Assembly (NCBI GenBank): GCA_902803695.1
Contig: CADCQX010000049.1
Coordinates: 1-13,972 of the forward strand
Direction: 5' to 3'
DNA: 13,972 bases
Origin: Oscillospiraceae bacterium
GTDB lineage: Bacteria; Bacillota; Clostridia; Saccharofermentanales; Saccharofermentanaceae
The position numbers were made by a program, and so were the translations under genes. Below are positions 1-7,740 of the stretch, piece by piece (position 1 is the stretch's first letter; each line of letters opens with the position of its first letter). Below the pieces are notes generated by a model. That model searched no databases. It was not told the origin of the DNA and worked only from the letters and a program-made list of their open reading frames with translations.

Positions 1-1145
1 AGAAATCAAGTTTTGATGCGTGCTTTATTCCTTGTGAAGAACGCGATAGTGCAGCATGTTGCGGTCAGGAATGCATCTTTGTTTCAGATCTTCGTTCAGT
101 ATGTGGTCATATCTCAATGTATGATTTTAGAGCCAGGATCCCGACTATCCCTGTTTTTGACGAGAAAGATAAGGATGTTCTTGATTTTTCAGTACTTAAG
201 GGACAGGAAAAAGCTTCAAGATCAGTATTCTTATCAGCGTGCGGCTGGCACAATATCCTTCTTATAGGAAGCAGTGGTTCCGGTAAGACTACGGCAGCAA
301 GGATCATCCAAGGCCTGATGCCGCCGTTGGATCAACGTGAATTAAAAGACGTATTTATGCTCAATAACTCCATCGGACTTGAATCCGCAATATCGGCATC
401 GTCTTATGATAGACCATTCAGGACTGTCACGCCTTCTTTAAACCTGACTGGTCTCATAGGAACTGCCAACGGATTTAAGCCCGGTGAGATAAGTCTGGCT
501 AATCACGGAGTATTGTTTGTCGATGAGCTGTGTGAATACAACACCAGGTTTATAGATACGATGCGTATCCCGATGGAAGACCGGTACGTTGAACTTAAAA
601 AAGGAGGAAAGGAAATGCGTTTTCCTTCTGATTTTCTCTTTGTTGGTGCAACGAATCCTTGCAGGTGTGGTCTTTGGCTTGAAAAACCGAGTAAGTGTAC
701 ATGCACTAAATCAGTTCGTGACGGTTATCTTACGAAGATATCGGGACCTTTCTCGGATCGTCTGGATATAGTTACGGAGATGTATCAAGTTGATGCTGCC
801 GGCCTTAAGGAATCGGTATCCTCTGTTAACGAGAAGAAGAGCAGGGAACTTAGAAGCAGAGTAAAGACTTGCTGGGAGATACAAAGGGAAAGATATAAAA
901 ATACCGATAAGCCATATGCTCTTAATGGAAGTTTTGACAGCGAGAACCTGTCAGAAGTTCTGAGGGCAGATTCAAGTGTAATCGATTATGCTTCCAGAGC
1001 AGCTTCTGTTGGCGGCTATTCAGTACGAAGCTTCAAAAGGTTATTGAAAGTCGGAAGGACTATAGCAGATATCGAAGAAAGAAGAGATATGAAGGAAAGC
1101 GACATAGCTGAAGCTATGAGCTACAGATTCAGGAGCAAACTATGA
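1..1145 (+). CDS. comM: ComM/YifB family AAA+ ATPase (Mg-chelatase-like), 5' partial
   Basis: The reading frame is open from base 3 to the stop at 1143-1145, giving 380 visible residues. The family is usually about 500 residues, so roughly the first 120-130, most of the N-terminal Lon/ChlI-like domain, lie outside the window. The first in-frame ATG at 117 is internal, because the preceding codons also read as ComM sequence (a FIPCEER...VSDLRSVCGHI stretch). Visible landmarks are LKGQEKA before the ATPase domain, Walker A GSSGSGKT (bases 267-290), Walker B GVLFVDELCEY, the Cys-rich NPCRCG...CTCT segment, and sensor-like ISGPFSDRLDI. Gammaproteobacterial ComM is a hexameric helicase that drives branch migration during natural transformation. 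The role in Clostridia is inferred from homology and from the adjacent dprA. Walker A usually reads GPPGSGKT and Walker B DELPEF, so this copy is somewhat divergent. Its stop overlaps the dprA start (ATGA). Confidence 0.93.
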   Translation, partial: KSSFDACFIPCEERDSAACCGQECIFVSDLRSVCGHISMYDFRARIPTIPVFDEKDKDVLDFSVLKGQEKASRSVFLSACGWHNILLIGSSGSGKTTAARIIQGLMPPLDQRELKDVFMLNNSIGLESAISASSYDRPFRTVTPSLNLTGLIGTANGFKPGEISLANHGVLFVDELCEYNTRFIDTMRIPMEDRYVELKKGGKEMRFPSDFLFVGATNPCRCGLWLEKPSKCTCTKSVRDGYLTKISGPFSDRLDIVTEMYQVDAAGLKESVSSVNEKKSRELRSRVKTCWEIQRERYKNTDKPYALNGSFDSENLSEVLRADSSVIDYASRAASVGGYSVRSFKRLLKVGRTIADIEERRDMKESDIAEAMSYRFRSKL

Positions 1146-2311
1146 CAGAACTTTCGAAATTGTTTTGGGCAGCCTGCTTTTACGAAGGTTATATAAGCAA
1201 CAAAGATACAAATGAACTCCAGAAATTAGGATTGATCAAGGATTTTACTGATTTTATAGATCCCAACGTTTTAAGTAATGCTGTTCATTCTGATGTTTCG
1301 CTAATGCTAAAGACTAAGCTTGAGCAGATACTTAAGCATTATTCCATTATTGAAACCAAGGCAAGAGAATATGAAGACGATTGTAGATCTACAGGGATAT
1401 TTACTGTTACCTGTAATGATGAAGATTATCCTTCATACTGGAAACTTTTAAGCGGGATGCCAAGGCTGGTCTTCTGTAAAGGTGATCGAAGCATCCTTAA
1501 ATCTTTGGATCAGGGTTGCTGTGCTATCGTCGGATCCAGGGACCCGAGCGGATACGCCTTGACGGCGACAGCAGATATCGTCAAGGATCTGGTAAATAAA
1601 GGAATTATCATTGTTTCAGGTATGGCTAACGGTATAGACCGTCAGGCTCACCTTACAGCTCTTAACAATAAAGGGAAGACAATTGCTTTCCTAGCCGGGG
1701 GACCTGATAACATATATCCATGGAATAACAGAGATATCTATGAGATGATGTGCCGTAATGGACTAATCATATCTGAAATGCCGCCGGGAACCAAAGCACA
1801 AAGACAGTATTTTCCTTCAAGAAACAGGCTTATATCAGCCATTTCCGATGTTTGCCTTATCATGGAGGCTGGTATTCACAGCGGGACTCTTCATACCGCG
1901 TCATTTGCGGCAGCACAGGGGAAAAGCGTATATGTCCTTCCTAATACCATCTATAGTGAGAATGCTATGGGCGGACTAAGGCTTATTTTGGATGGGGCAA
2001 ATATCCTTCTTGGATCTGAGGATGTGATAAACGATATTGCTGAATGCAGTTTTTACAGGCTTTTAGGCAATGGGATGAACGAAAATAACAGTTTATTGCT
2101 CTTCAATAAGGATCCTGAGGAACTTGGCGACGAGGATTGGAAGAAGATGATAATCAATGAATTAGGTACGAAACCGCAAACTTCAGATGATTTATCAACA
2201 CGCATAAACATACCGTTTTATAGGCTATCTGCATTGTTATCTGAACTGGAGATGGATGGCAAGGTTGAACAAACCCGCGGAAAATTTCTTTTGACAATCA
2301 CGAAACATTGA
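1142..2311 (+). CDS. dprA: DNA-processing protein DprA
   Basis: This 389-residue protein is a member of the DprA/Smf family. In characterised species DprA binds incoming single-stranded DNA and loads RecA during natural transformation. The Rossmann-like DprA domain spans about residues 80-295. It shows GSR (131-133), SGMANGIDRQAH (159-170), a FPSRNRLIS motif (224-232) and EAGIHSGTLHTA (242-253). Residues 1-80 are a poorly conserved helical region. Residues 335-386 look like the C-terminal winged-helix domain (LGTKPQTSDDLS...LSELEMDGKVEQTRG). Where family members usually carry a PG...G.N.LI.GA segment, this one has PNTIYSENAMGGLRLILDGA, so that loop is divergent. The start overlaps the comM stop (ATGA), and AGGAG at 1131-1135 gives a good ribosome binding site, so translation is probably coupled. 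Whether the organism is naturally competent cannot be told from here. Confidence 0.95.
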   Translation: MTELSKLFWAACFYEGYISNKDTNELQKLGLIKDFTDFIDPNVLSNAVHSDVSLMLKTKLEQILKHYSIIETKAREYEDDCRSTGIFTVTCNDEDYPSYWKLLSGMPRLVFCKGDRSILKSLDQGCCAIVGSRDPSGYALTATADIVKDLVNKGIIIVSGMANGIDRQAHLTALNNKGKTIAFLAGGPDNIYPWNNRDIYEMMCRNGLIISEMPPGTKAQRQYFPSRNRLISAISDVCLIMEAGIHSGTLHTASFAAAQGKSVYVLPNTIYSENAMGGLRLILDGANILLGSEDVINDIAECSFYRLLGNGMNENNSLLLFNKDPEELGDEDWKKMIINELGTKPQTSDDLSTRINIPFYRLSALLSELEMDGKVEQTRGKFLLTITKH

Positions 2312-2358
2312 AGTATATGTATTATTTGTATGATTATTTTTGTGCTAGGTGAATTGTT

Positions 2359-4497
2359 ATGGCGAAATATTTGGTAATTGTTGAGTCTCCGGCTAAAGCT
2401 AAGACTATTGGCAGATACCTCGGTAAAGATTTTAAGATTGCTGCTTCGGTTGGTCACATCAGAGATCTTCCGGCTGCTACGCTTGCTGTTGATATTAGAA
2501 ATGGTTATAAACCTATCTATATTAATATGCGCGGTAAAGAAAAGATAATTAAAGAATTAAAGCAACTCAGCAAAGAGGCTGATTTTGTATATATCGCAAC
2601 CGACCCGGACCGTGAGGGAGAAGCGATCGCTTGGCATATCGCCAAAACACTTAATATAGATCTCAATACTAAATGTCGTATAACATTTAACGAGATTACG
2701 AAAAATGCAGTTAAGAATGCTATTGAATCACCTAGAACGATAGATATTAATCTCTTTAATGCTCAGCAGGCAAGACGTGTATTGGACAGACTTGTCGGAT
2801 ATGAGTTAAGTCCTCTTTTGTGGCAGAAGATCAGAAAAGGCCTCTCTGCAGGTCGTGTTCAGTCTGTTGCTACAAAGATCGTAATGGACAGGGATGCCGA
2901 GATCGACAGTTTTGTTCCGGAGGAGTATTGGCTTGTTAATGCCCTCATTACTCCATCAGGTAAGAAGCATGAGTTTAAGGCCAGATTCTACGGAGTTAAC
3001 GATGGTTCTAAGATCAATAAGGTAAAACTCAGCGATAAGAAATCCGCTGATGAGGTTATCTCTAAGGTCGGTAAGGAAGATTTTGTAGCTACTTCAGTTA
3101 AGAAGGGCAAGAGACAGAGAAATCCGTTTCCTCCGTTTACTACTTCTACTTTGCAGCAGGAAGCTTCAAAGAGACTCGGTTTCTCCTCAAAGAAGACGAT
3201 GTCCGTTGCTCAGCAGTTATACGAAGGTGTTGAGATAACAGGTCACGGCCAGAATGCTTTGGTTTCATATATCCGTACTGACTCTGTTCGTATTTCCGAC
3301 GAGGCAGTTAAGTTCGCAAGATCATATATCGAAGAACGCTATGGCAAGGAGTATCTCCCTAAGACCAGCAGATCATACAGTAACAAGAATTCATCACAGG
3401 ACGCACATGAGGCTATTAGACCTACTCATTTTGAATTCCCGCCGGAATCAATAAAGTCTTCGCTTCATACTGATCAATATAAGCTTTATAAGCTCATTTG
3501 GGAGAGATTTATCTCTTCTCAGATGGCATCTGTAAATTTGGATACGGTTTCTTTGGATCTTACTGCTAATGGTCAGGTATTCAGAACACAGGGTGAGACA
3601 GTTACTTTCCCTGGATTCCTTGCTGTTTACGAGGATGTTAATGAAGAAACAACAGAGAATCCTGATGATGAGAACACAAAGGTTAAGCTTCCTGAGATAA
3701 ATGAGGGCGATGTCCTTAAGAATCTTGGCGTTACGGGAGAACAGAAACACACGTTGCCTCCGCCGTATTATACAGAAGCTACACTCATCAAGGCTCTTGA
3801 AGAGAATGGTATCGGACGTCCGTCAACATACGCCCCGACTATCTCTACTATCCTTGAACGTGATTATGTTAAGAAAGAAGGCAGACTTATCAAGATAACA
3901 GAACTTGGTAAGCTTGTTACAGATATGCTTGCAGGAAACTTCAAGGAGATCGTTGACGTTTCCTTTACGGCTGATATGGAAGAAAAGCTCGATGATGTTG
4001 AGTCAGGAAAGACAGATTGGGTTCAGGTAATGGATTCATTCTATCCTAATTTCCATAAGCAGATCATTGAAGCCGGCAAGTCCATTGAGAAGGTCAAGTT
4101 TGAAGATGAACATACAGGTGAGACTTGCCCTAAGTGCAATAAGGGTGAGCTCCTTATCAAATCAGGAAGGTTCGGCAAGTTTATAGCTTGTTCCAATTTC
4201 CCTGAGTGCGATTATACAGACAATATCAAGGTAAAGGCTTCAGGTTCTCACTGTCCTCTTTGCGGCTCTGAACTTTTCATCAAGCAGGCCAAGAAGCGCA
4301 GAAACAAGACTTTCTATGTTTGTGCTAAAGAAGGTTCCGATAAGGACTGTGAGTTTATCTCATGGGATCTTCCTGCTGATGACAAGAAGTGTGAGACTTG
4401 CGGTTCTTACATGGTATATAAGACATTCAGAGGTAAGAAATATCTCAAGTGTTCCAATAAGGATTGCCAGACTAACGCCAAGAAAACAAAATCTTGA
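2359..4497 (+). CDS. topA: DNA topoisomerase I (type IA)
   Basis: A full-length 712-residue type IA topoisomerase that relaxes negatively supercoiled DNA through a transient 5'-phosphotyrosine break. The N-terminal Toprim domain has the catalytic Glu in VES (E9) and DPDREGE (82-88). The active-site tyrosine is Y304 in SYIRTDS, followed by a DAHEAIRPT motif (348-356) and GIGRPSTYAP (484-493). The C-terminus carries three four-cysteine zinc-binding repeats: C590/C593/C611/C617, C632/C635/C655/C664 and C678/C681/C698/C703, followed by a lysine-rich tail. Length and layout are normal for Firmicutes. The ATG at 2359 is preceded by AGGTGA at a suitable distance. The gene starts 47 bases after dprA, the largest gap in this run, so an additional promoter just upstream is possible but none is convincing. 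The trmFO gene follows after 14 bases. Confidence 0.98.
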   Translation: MAKYLVIVESPAKAKTIGRYLGKDFKIAASVGHIRDLPAATLAVDIRNGYKPIYINMRGKEKIIKELKQLSKEADFVYIATDPDREGEAIAWHIAKTLNIDLNTKCRITFNEITKNAVKNAIESPRTIDINLFNAQQARRVLDRLVGYELSPLLWQKIRKGLSAGRVQSVATKIVMDRDAEIDSFVPEEYWLVNALITPSGKKHEFKARFYGVNDGSKINKVKLSDKKSADEVISKVGKEDFVATSVKKGKRQRNPFPPFTTSTLQQEASKRLGFSSKKTMSVAQQLYEGVEITGHGQNALVSYIRTDSVRISDEAVKFARSYIEERYGKEYLPKTSRSYSNKNSSQDAHEAIRPTHFEFPPESIKSSLHTDQYKLYKLIWERFISSQMASVNLDTVSLDLTANGQVFRTQGETVTFPGFLAVYEDVNEETTENPDDENTKVKLPEINEGDVLKNLGVTGEQKHTLPPPYYTEATLIKALEENGIGRPSTYAPTISTILERDYVKKEGRLIKITELGKLVTDMLAGNFKEIVDVSFTADMEEKLDDVESGKTDWVQVMDSFYPNFHKQIIEAGKSIEKVKFEDEHTGETCPKCNKGELLIKSGRFGKFIACSNFPECDYTDNIKVKASGSHCPLCGSELFIKQAKKRRNKTFYVCAKEGSDKDCEFISWDLPADDKKCETCGSYMVYKTFRGKKYLKCSNKDCQTNAKKTKS

Positions 4498-4511
4498 TCC
4501 GGTGATAATCT

Positions 4512-5858
4512 ATGCATGAAAACAGAGAATACGTTAACGTAGTAGGAGCAGGACTTGCCGGTTGCGAGGCCGCATATTTGCTTGCTTCTTTGGGTATTAA
4601 AGTAAGGCTTTATGAAATGAAGCCGATAAGAAAGAGTGATGCCCATCATAAGGACGGATTCGCTGAATTGGTGTGCAGTAATTCCCTTAGAGCAGCTTCG
4701 ATCGAGAATGCCATTGGTCTTCTTAAAGAGGAATTAAGACAGATGGGTTCTTTGATAATGGAAGCTGCAGATAATTCTCAGGTCCCTGCAGGCGGAGCTT
4801 TGGCAGTAGACCGAGATGAGTTTTCCGACTATATCACTTCTAAGATCAATGGATGTCCCAATATTGAAGTAATCCATGAGGAGATTAAGAAAGTCCCGAC
4901 GGATGCGATTACGATAGTTGCTACAGGTCCTTTGACTGACGGTGAGCTCTATGATGATATCTTAAGACTTACAGGCGGAAGCGATCTCCATTTCTTTGAT
5001 GCCGCAGCACCTATAGTTTCTAAGGATTCCATAGATATGAGTAAAGCTTTCGCAGCTTCAAGATACGGCAAGGGCGGAGATGATTATATTAATTGCCCTA
5101 TGGATAAAGATGAGTACTTAAGATTCTATAATGAGCTTATCACGGCTGAACAGGCTGATGTAAAGGGCTTTGACAAAGAGATAGTCTTTGAAGGATGTAT
5201 GCCTATAGAGTCGATGGCTAAGCGTGGAGAAGATACGATGAGGTATGGTCCTTTGAAACCGGTCGGCCTTATCGATCCGAAGACTGGAAAAGAACCATAT
5301 GCATGTCTTCAGCTCCGCCAGGATAACAGAGCAAAGAGCATGTATAATCTTGTAGGATTTCAGACGAGGCTTAAATTCGGAGAACAGAAGAGGGTCTTTG
5401 GACTTATACCGGGACTTGAAAACGCCGAATACCTGCGAATGGGAGTAATGCACAGAAATACTTACCTTAAGAGTCCTCAGGTCCTTAATCCTGACTATTC
5501 TTTAAGGGAAGATGAGAACATATTCTTCGCAGGACAGATAACCGGTGTTGAGGGTTATATTGAATCTACAGGATCCGGTTTTCTAGCTGCTTACTATGCT
5601 TATCATAAGTTTTTGGGAATCGAGCCTAAGTTCAAGTTTGACGGTGAGACGGTTATCGGTTCTATGGCTCAATATGTTTCAGACCCTAACATCAAGAAGT
5701 TTGTTCCAATGAATGCAAACTTTGGTATAATCGACCCGATAGGCAGAAAGTTCAAGGGCAAGACTGCAAAGAAGGATAAGAACCTTGCTTTGGCTGACAG
5801 ATCACTCAATAAGATCGCCTCATATCGTGAGTATATAGATTCATTAAGGAGAGCTTGA
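4512..5858 (+). CDS. trmFO: tRNA (uracil-5-)-methyltransferase TrmFO, folate/FAD-dependent
   Basis: A 448-residue flavoprotein (older name Gid) that makes 5-methyluridine at position 54 in the T-loop of tRNA. It uses methylenetetrahydrofolate as carbon donor and reduced FAD as reductant, unlike the SAM-dependent TrmA of Proteobacteria. The FAD-binding motif GAGLAGCEAA is at residues 12-21. The family signature HHKDGFAELVCSNSLR (45-60) contains C55. A second conserved cysteine is C229 in FEGCMPIESMAKRG. By position these match the two functional cysteines (C53 and C226) described for the Bacillus subtilis enzyme. The C-terminal FAD-domain motif FFAGQITGVEGYIEST is at 338-353. The length is normal. 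GGTGA at about 4500-4504 serves as ribosome binding site. The topA-trmFO adjacency is common in Firmicutes. The next gene starts one base after the trmFO stop. Confidence 0.98.
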   Translation: MHENREYVNVVGAGLAGCEAAYLLASLGIKVRLYEMKPIRKSDAHHKDGFAELVCSNSLRAASIENAIGLLKEELRQMGSLIMEAADNSQVPAGGALAVDRDEFSDYITSKINGCPNIEVIHEEIKKVPTDAITIVATGPLTDGELYDDILRLTGGSDLHFFDAAAPIVSKDSIDMSKAFAASRYGKGGDDYINCPMDKDEYLRFYNELITAEQADVKGFDKEIVFEGCMPIESMAKRGEDTMRYGPLKPVGLIDPKTGKEPYACLQLRQDNRAKSMYNLVGFQTRLKFGEQKRVFGLIPGLENAEYLRMGVMHRNTYLKSPQVLNPDYSLREDENIFFAGQITGVEGYIESTGSGFLAAYYAYHKFLGIEPKFKFDGETVIGSMAQYVSDPNIKKFVPMNANFGIIDPIGRKFKGKTAKKDKNLALADRSLNKIASYREYIDSLRRA

Positions 5859-5859
5859 G

Positions 5860-6813
5860 ATGTTTTTCAAGAATAAAGTACCAACCGAAGATCTTGATTT
5901 TGATATCAATGACCATGGTCCGGTATACAGGTTTTTCTCGAGCTTTGGTACGTATTTTTTGAAGTTCGTACTGGTAAATGCGATGTTCCTTATACTGAAT
6001 ATACCGTCTATGTTGGTAGCATTCGGTTATTGTCTCGTATTGCTTCCGAATCTGAACCCGATCTTTGTTCCCGAAAACTTTATTTCATATATGAATGAAC
6101 TTGGTATTATCGGTAATCAGACAATGAATGATGTCGGAAATGATGCCGGTTATCAGCTTTATTATCTCATTATCGTATTCTGTGTTATGTTCCTGATAGG
6201 AAGTACATTGATATCTATCGGACCTTTTCAGGCAGGCTTTTCGACGATATACAGAAACATAGCCCGTGGTCATGGTACCTTTTTGTTGAGTGATTTTAAG
6301 GATGGAGTGAAGCAGAACTGGAAGCAGTCACTGATCTCTATGATCATCTCATGGCTTTTTACATTGATAACTCTTTTTGCAGTTGGCTTTTATGCTAACC
6401 ATTTCGGAAGGTTCGGAACTGCAGTATCAGTTCTGTTCTTCGTTGCGTTCATGATATTTACCATCATCCATAATATGGTCAATTATCTTATCGTTACCGT
6501 TGAACTCCCGCTTCGAAAGATCTATAAGAACGGCGGAATATTCTTCCTTGTTAAGTTTATTCCTTGTATCGGACTTATGGTCCTTCTTACGGTTCTTCTT
6601 ATTTTCCTTCCTTGCGTACTTTTATTTACGACAACATACTTTGCTTATGCGATCGCCGTAGTCTATTATCTGACTATCGGATTTGTTTTGTGGCAGTATC
6701 TTATGGCTTTCTTTACGAATGAGCTGGTTAATAAGTACATAGTACCTGTGACTGAAGATGATGAAAATGACGAAAACACAAACATAGAGTATACTGATAA
6801 GGAGAATCAGTAG
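5860..6813 (+). CDS. DUF624/YesL-like integral membrane protein
   Basis: A 317-residue membrane protein with about six predicted helices, roughly at residues 33-60, 100-122, 158-179, 186-212, 228-253 and 256-284. These are judged by hydrophobicity. The soluble N-terminus contains GPVYRFFSSFG. A central conserved-looking stretch, IGPFQAGFSTIYRNIARG (120-137) followed by SDFKDGVKQNWKQS, resembles the DUF624/YesL family. YesL-type proteins are often near carbohydrate-related genes but have no firm biochemical function. The C-terminal tail (about 298-317) is short and strongly acidic, and probably cytoplasmic. The ATG lies one base after the trmFO stop, with AAGGAG inside the end of trmFO, so translational coupling is likely. 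Family assignment rests on motif resemblance only. A different polytopic membrane family cannot be excluded. Confidence 0.72.
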   Translation: MFFKNKVPTEDLDFDINDHGPVYRFFSSFGTYFLKFVLVNAMFLILNIPSMLVAFGYCLVLLPNLNPIFVPENFISYMNELGIIGNQTMNDVGNDAGYQLYYLIIVFCVMFLIGSTLISIGPFQAGFSTIYRNIARGHGTFLLSDFKDGVKQNWKQSLISMIISWLFTLITLFAVGFYANHFGRFGTAVSVLFFVAFMIFTIIHNMVNYLIVTVELPLRKIYKNGGIFFLVKFIPCIGLMVLLTVLLIFLPCVLLFTTTYFAYAIAVVYYLTIGFVLWQYLMAFFTNELVNKYIVPVTEDDENDENTNIEYTDKENQ

Positions 6814-6827
6814 GGGATTAACAGAAT

Positions 6828-6832
6828 AGGGG
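6828..6832 (+). promoter_or_regulatory. Ribosome binding site that fixes a GTG start
   Basis: AGGGG lies six bases before the GTG at 6839. No in-frame ATG is available before the transmembrane segment of the downstream phosphatase. The upstream GTG at 6832 is in another frame. Together these support GTG as the start codon. Confidence 0.6.
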
Positions 6833-6838
6833 TGTTTC

Positions 6839-7732
6839 GTGGGTTTTTCGGCTCTGTCATCACAATCTAAGATCGGTTTGATCATATTGGCATTGCTGAT
6901 AGTGGCAGTCATTATTTCACTTGTCTGGATATCCAATCTCCTAATTCAGCTTATCAGAACTGCAAGACTCAATGATGCGAAAGAAGAAGAGTATCCTCTT
7001 TTTGCAGACGTTTCGTACTTTTATGAGAAGGGAAACAGAGAACGCCAGGAAGATTCCCTTTATATCTCTCACTTGGATGATTATGTTGATTATGGCATCA
7101 TGGCCTGTGTTTCCGACGGAATGGGCGGACTTAAGTATGGTTCGGAGATCTCGAAATTCGTTATCGATGAGGTTGAGAAACTTTTTCCAATAAATTTCTA
7201 CGATTCTGAAGTCGTAGCAGACTGCATCAAGAAAATATCAGGTCGTGTTTTCGAGAAATATGCTCGAAAAGGCGGTGCGACGCTTGTAATGGTCCATGTC
7301 TTTAAGGACAGGCTCAATTTCTATAGTGTCGGAGACAGTAACATCATTCTTATCAGGAATAATATCGCGACATGCCTTAATCCTAAGCAGACATATTCCA
7401 GGATCCTTATAAAGAACTTGACCTTGGAAGGAAAGACTACGGAAGAAGCTTATCTCAATAAGAAGGGCAGGGCGTTGGTCGATTTTATCGGTAATAACAA
7501 TATCCGTGTAAATTATTCCCAAACTCCGATCAAGCTTTTTGACGGTGATATTATCGTTACATGTTCTGACGGAGTAACTGATGCTATATCACTTAATTCC
7601 ATGATCAATCTTATCGGTAACAGTGCCAGAAAGACGGCGGAGAATATCAAGCTCGCGATCAGGATGAAGAACTTTCAAAGGCAGGACAATTATTCTGCAA
7701 TTGTGATAAAACTGAATAAATACAATTTCTGA
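6839..7732 (+). CDS. Membrane-anchored PP2C-type protein phosphatase
   Basis: A 297-residue protein starting at GTG. Residues 12-38 form one hydrophobic segment. Arginines just after it (R40, R43) suggest the catalytic domain faces the cytoplasm. Residues 57-292 form a PP2C (PPM) serine/threonine phosphatase domain. Visible motifs are GNRERQEDS (R67 phosphate contact, D72), CVSDGMGGLKYGSEIS (D93), GGATLV...YSVGDSN (D166), TCSDGVTDAIS (D244) and QDNYSAIVI (D283). The aspartates expected to bind the two-metal centre (D72, D93, D244, D283) are all present, so activity is likely. Known bacterial relatives (PrpC/Stp type) are usually soluble and sit beside a PASTA-domain Ser/Thr kinase. This one is tethered and no kinase is in the window. 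It lies 25 bases after the YesL-like gene and 8 bases before a degenerate PP2C-like gene. Substrates are unknown. Confidence 0.88.
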   Translation: MGFSALSSQSKIGLIILALLIVAVIISLVWISNLLIQLIRTARLNDAKEEEYPLFADVSYFYEKGNRERQEDSLYISHLDDYVDYGIMACVSDGMGGLKYGSEISKFVIDEVEKLFPINFYDSEVVADCIKKISGRVFEKYARKGGATLVMVHVFKDRLNFYSVGDSNIILIRNNIATCLNPKQTYSRILIKNLTLEGKTTEEAYLNKKGRALVDFIGNNNIRVNYSQTPIKLFDGDIIVTCSDGVTDAISLNSMINLIGNSARKTAENIKLAIRMKNFQRQDNYSAIVIKLNKYNF

Positions 7733-7740
7733 GGAAGCAC

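Noticed and set aside
13..267. Small plus-strand open frame at the left edge
   Set aside because: It overlaps the ComM frame, which continues to the window edge with recognisable family sequence. The alternative translation resembles no known protein.
2308..2337. Possible promoter before topA (TTGAAG with TATGAT or GATTAT)
   Set aside because: The spacing is 15 bases for the better -10, or a poor -10 at 18. AT-rich sequence easily gives such matches, so it is not listed as a feature.
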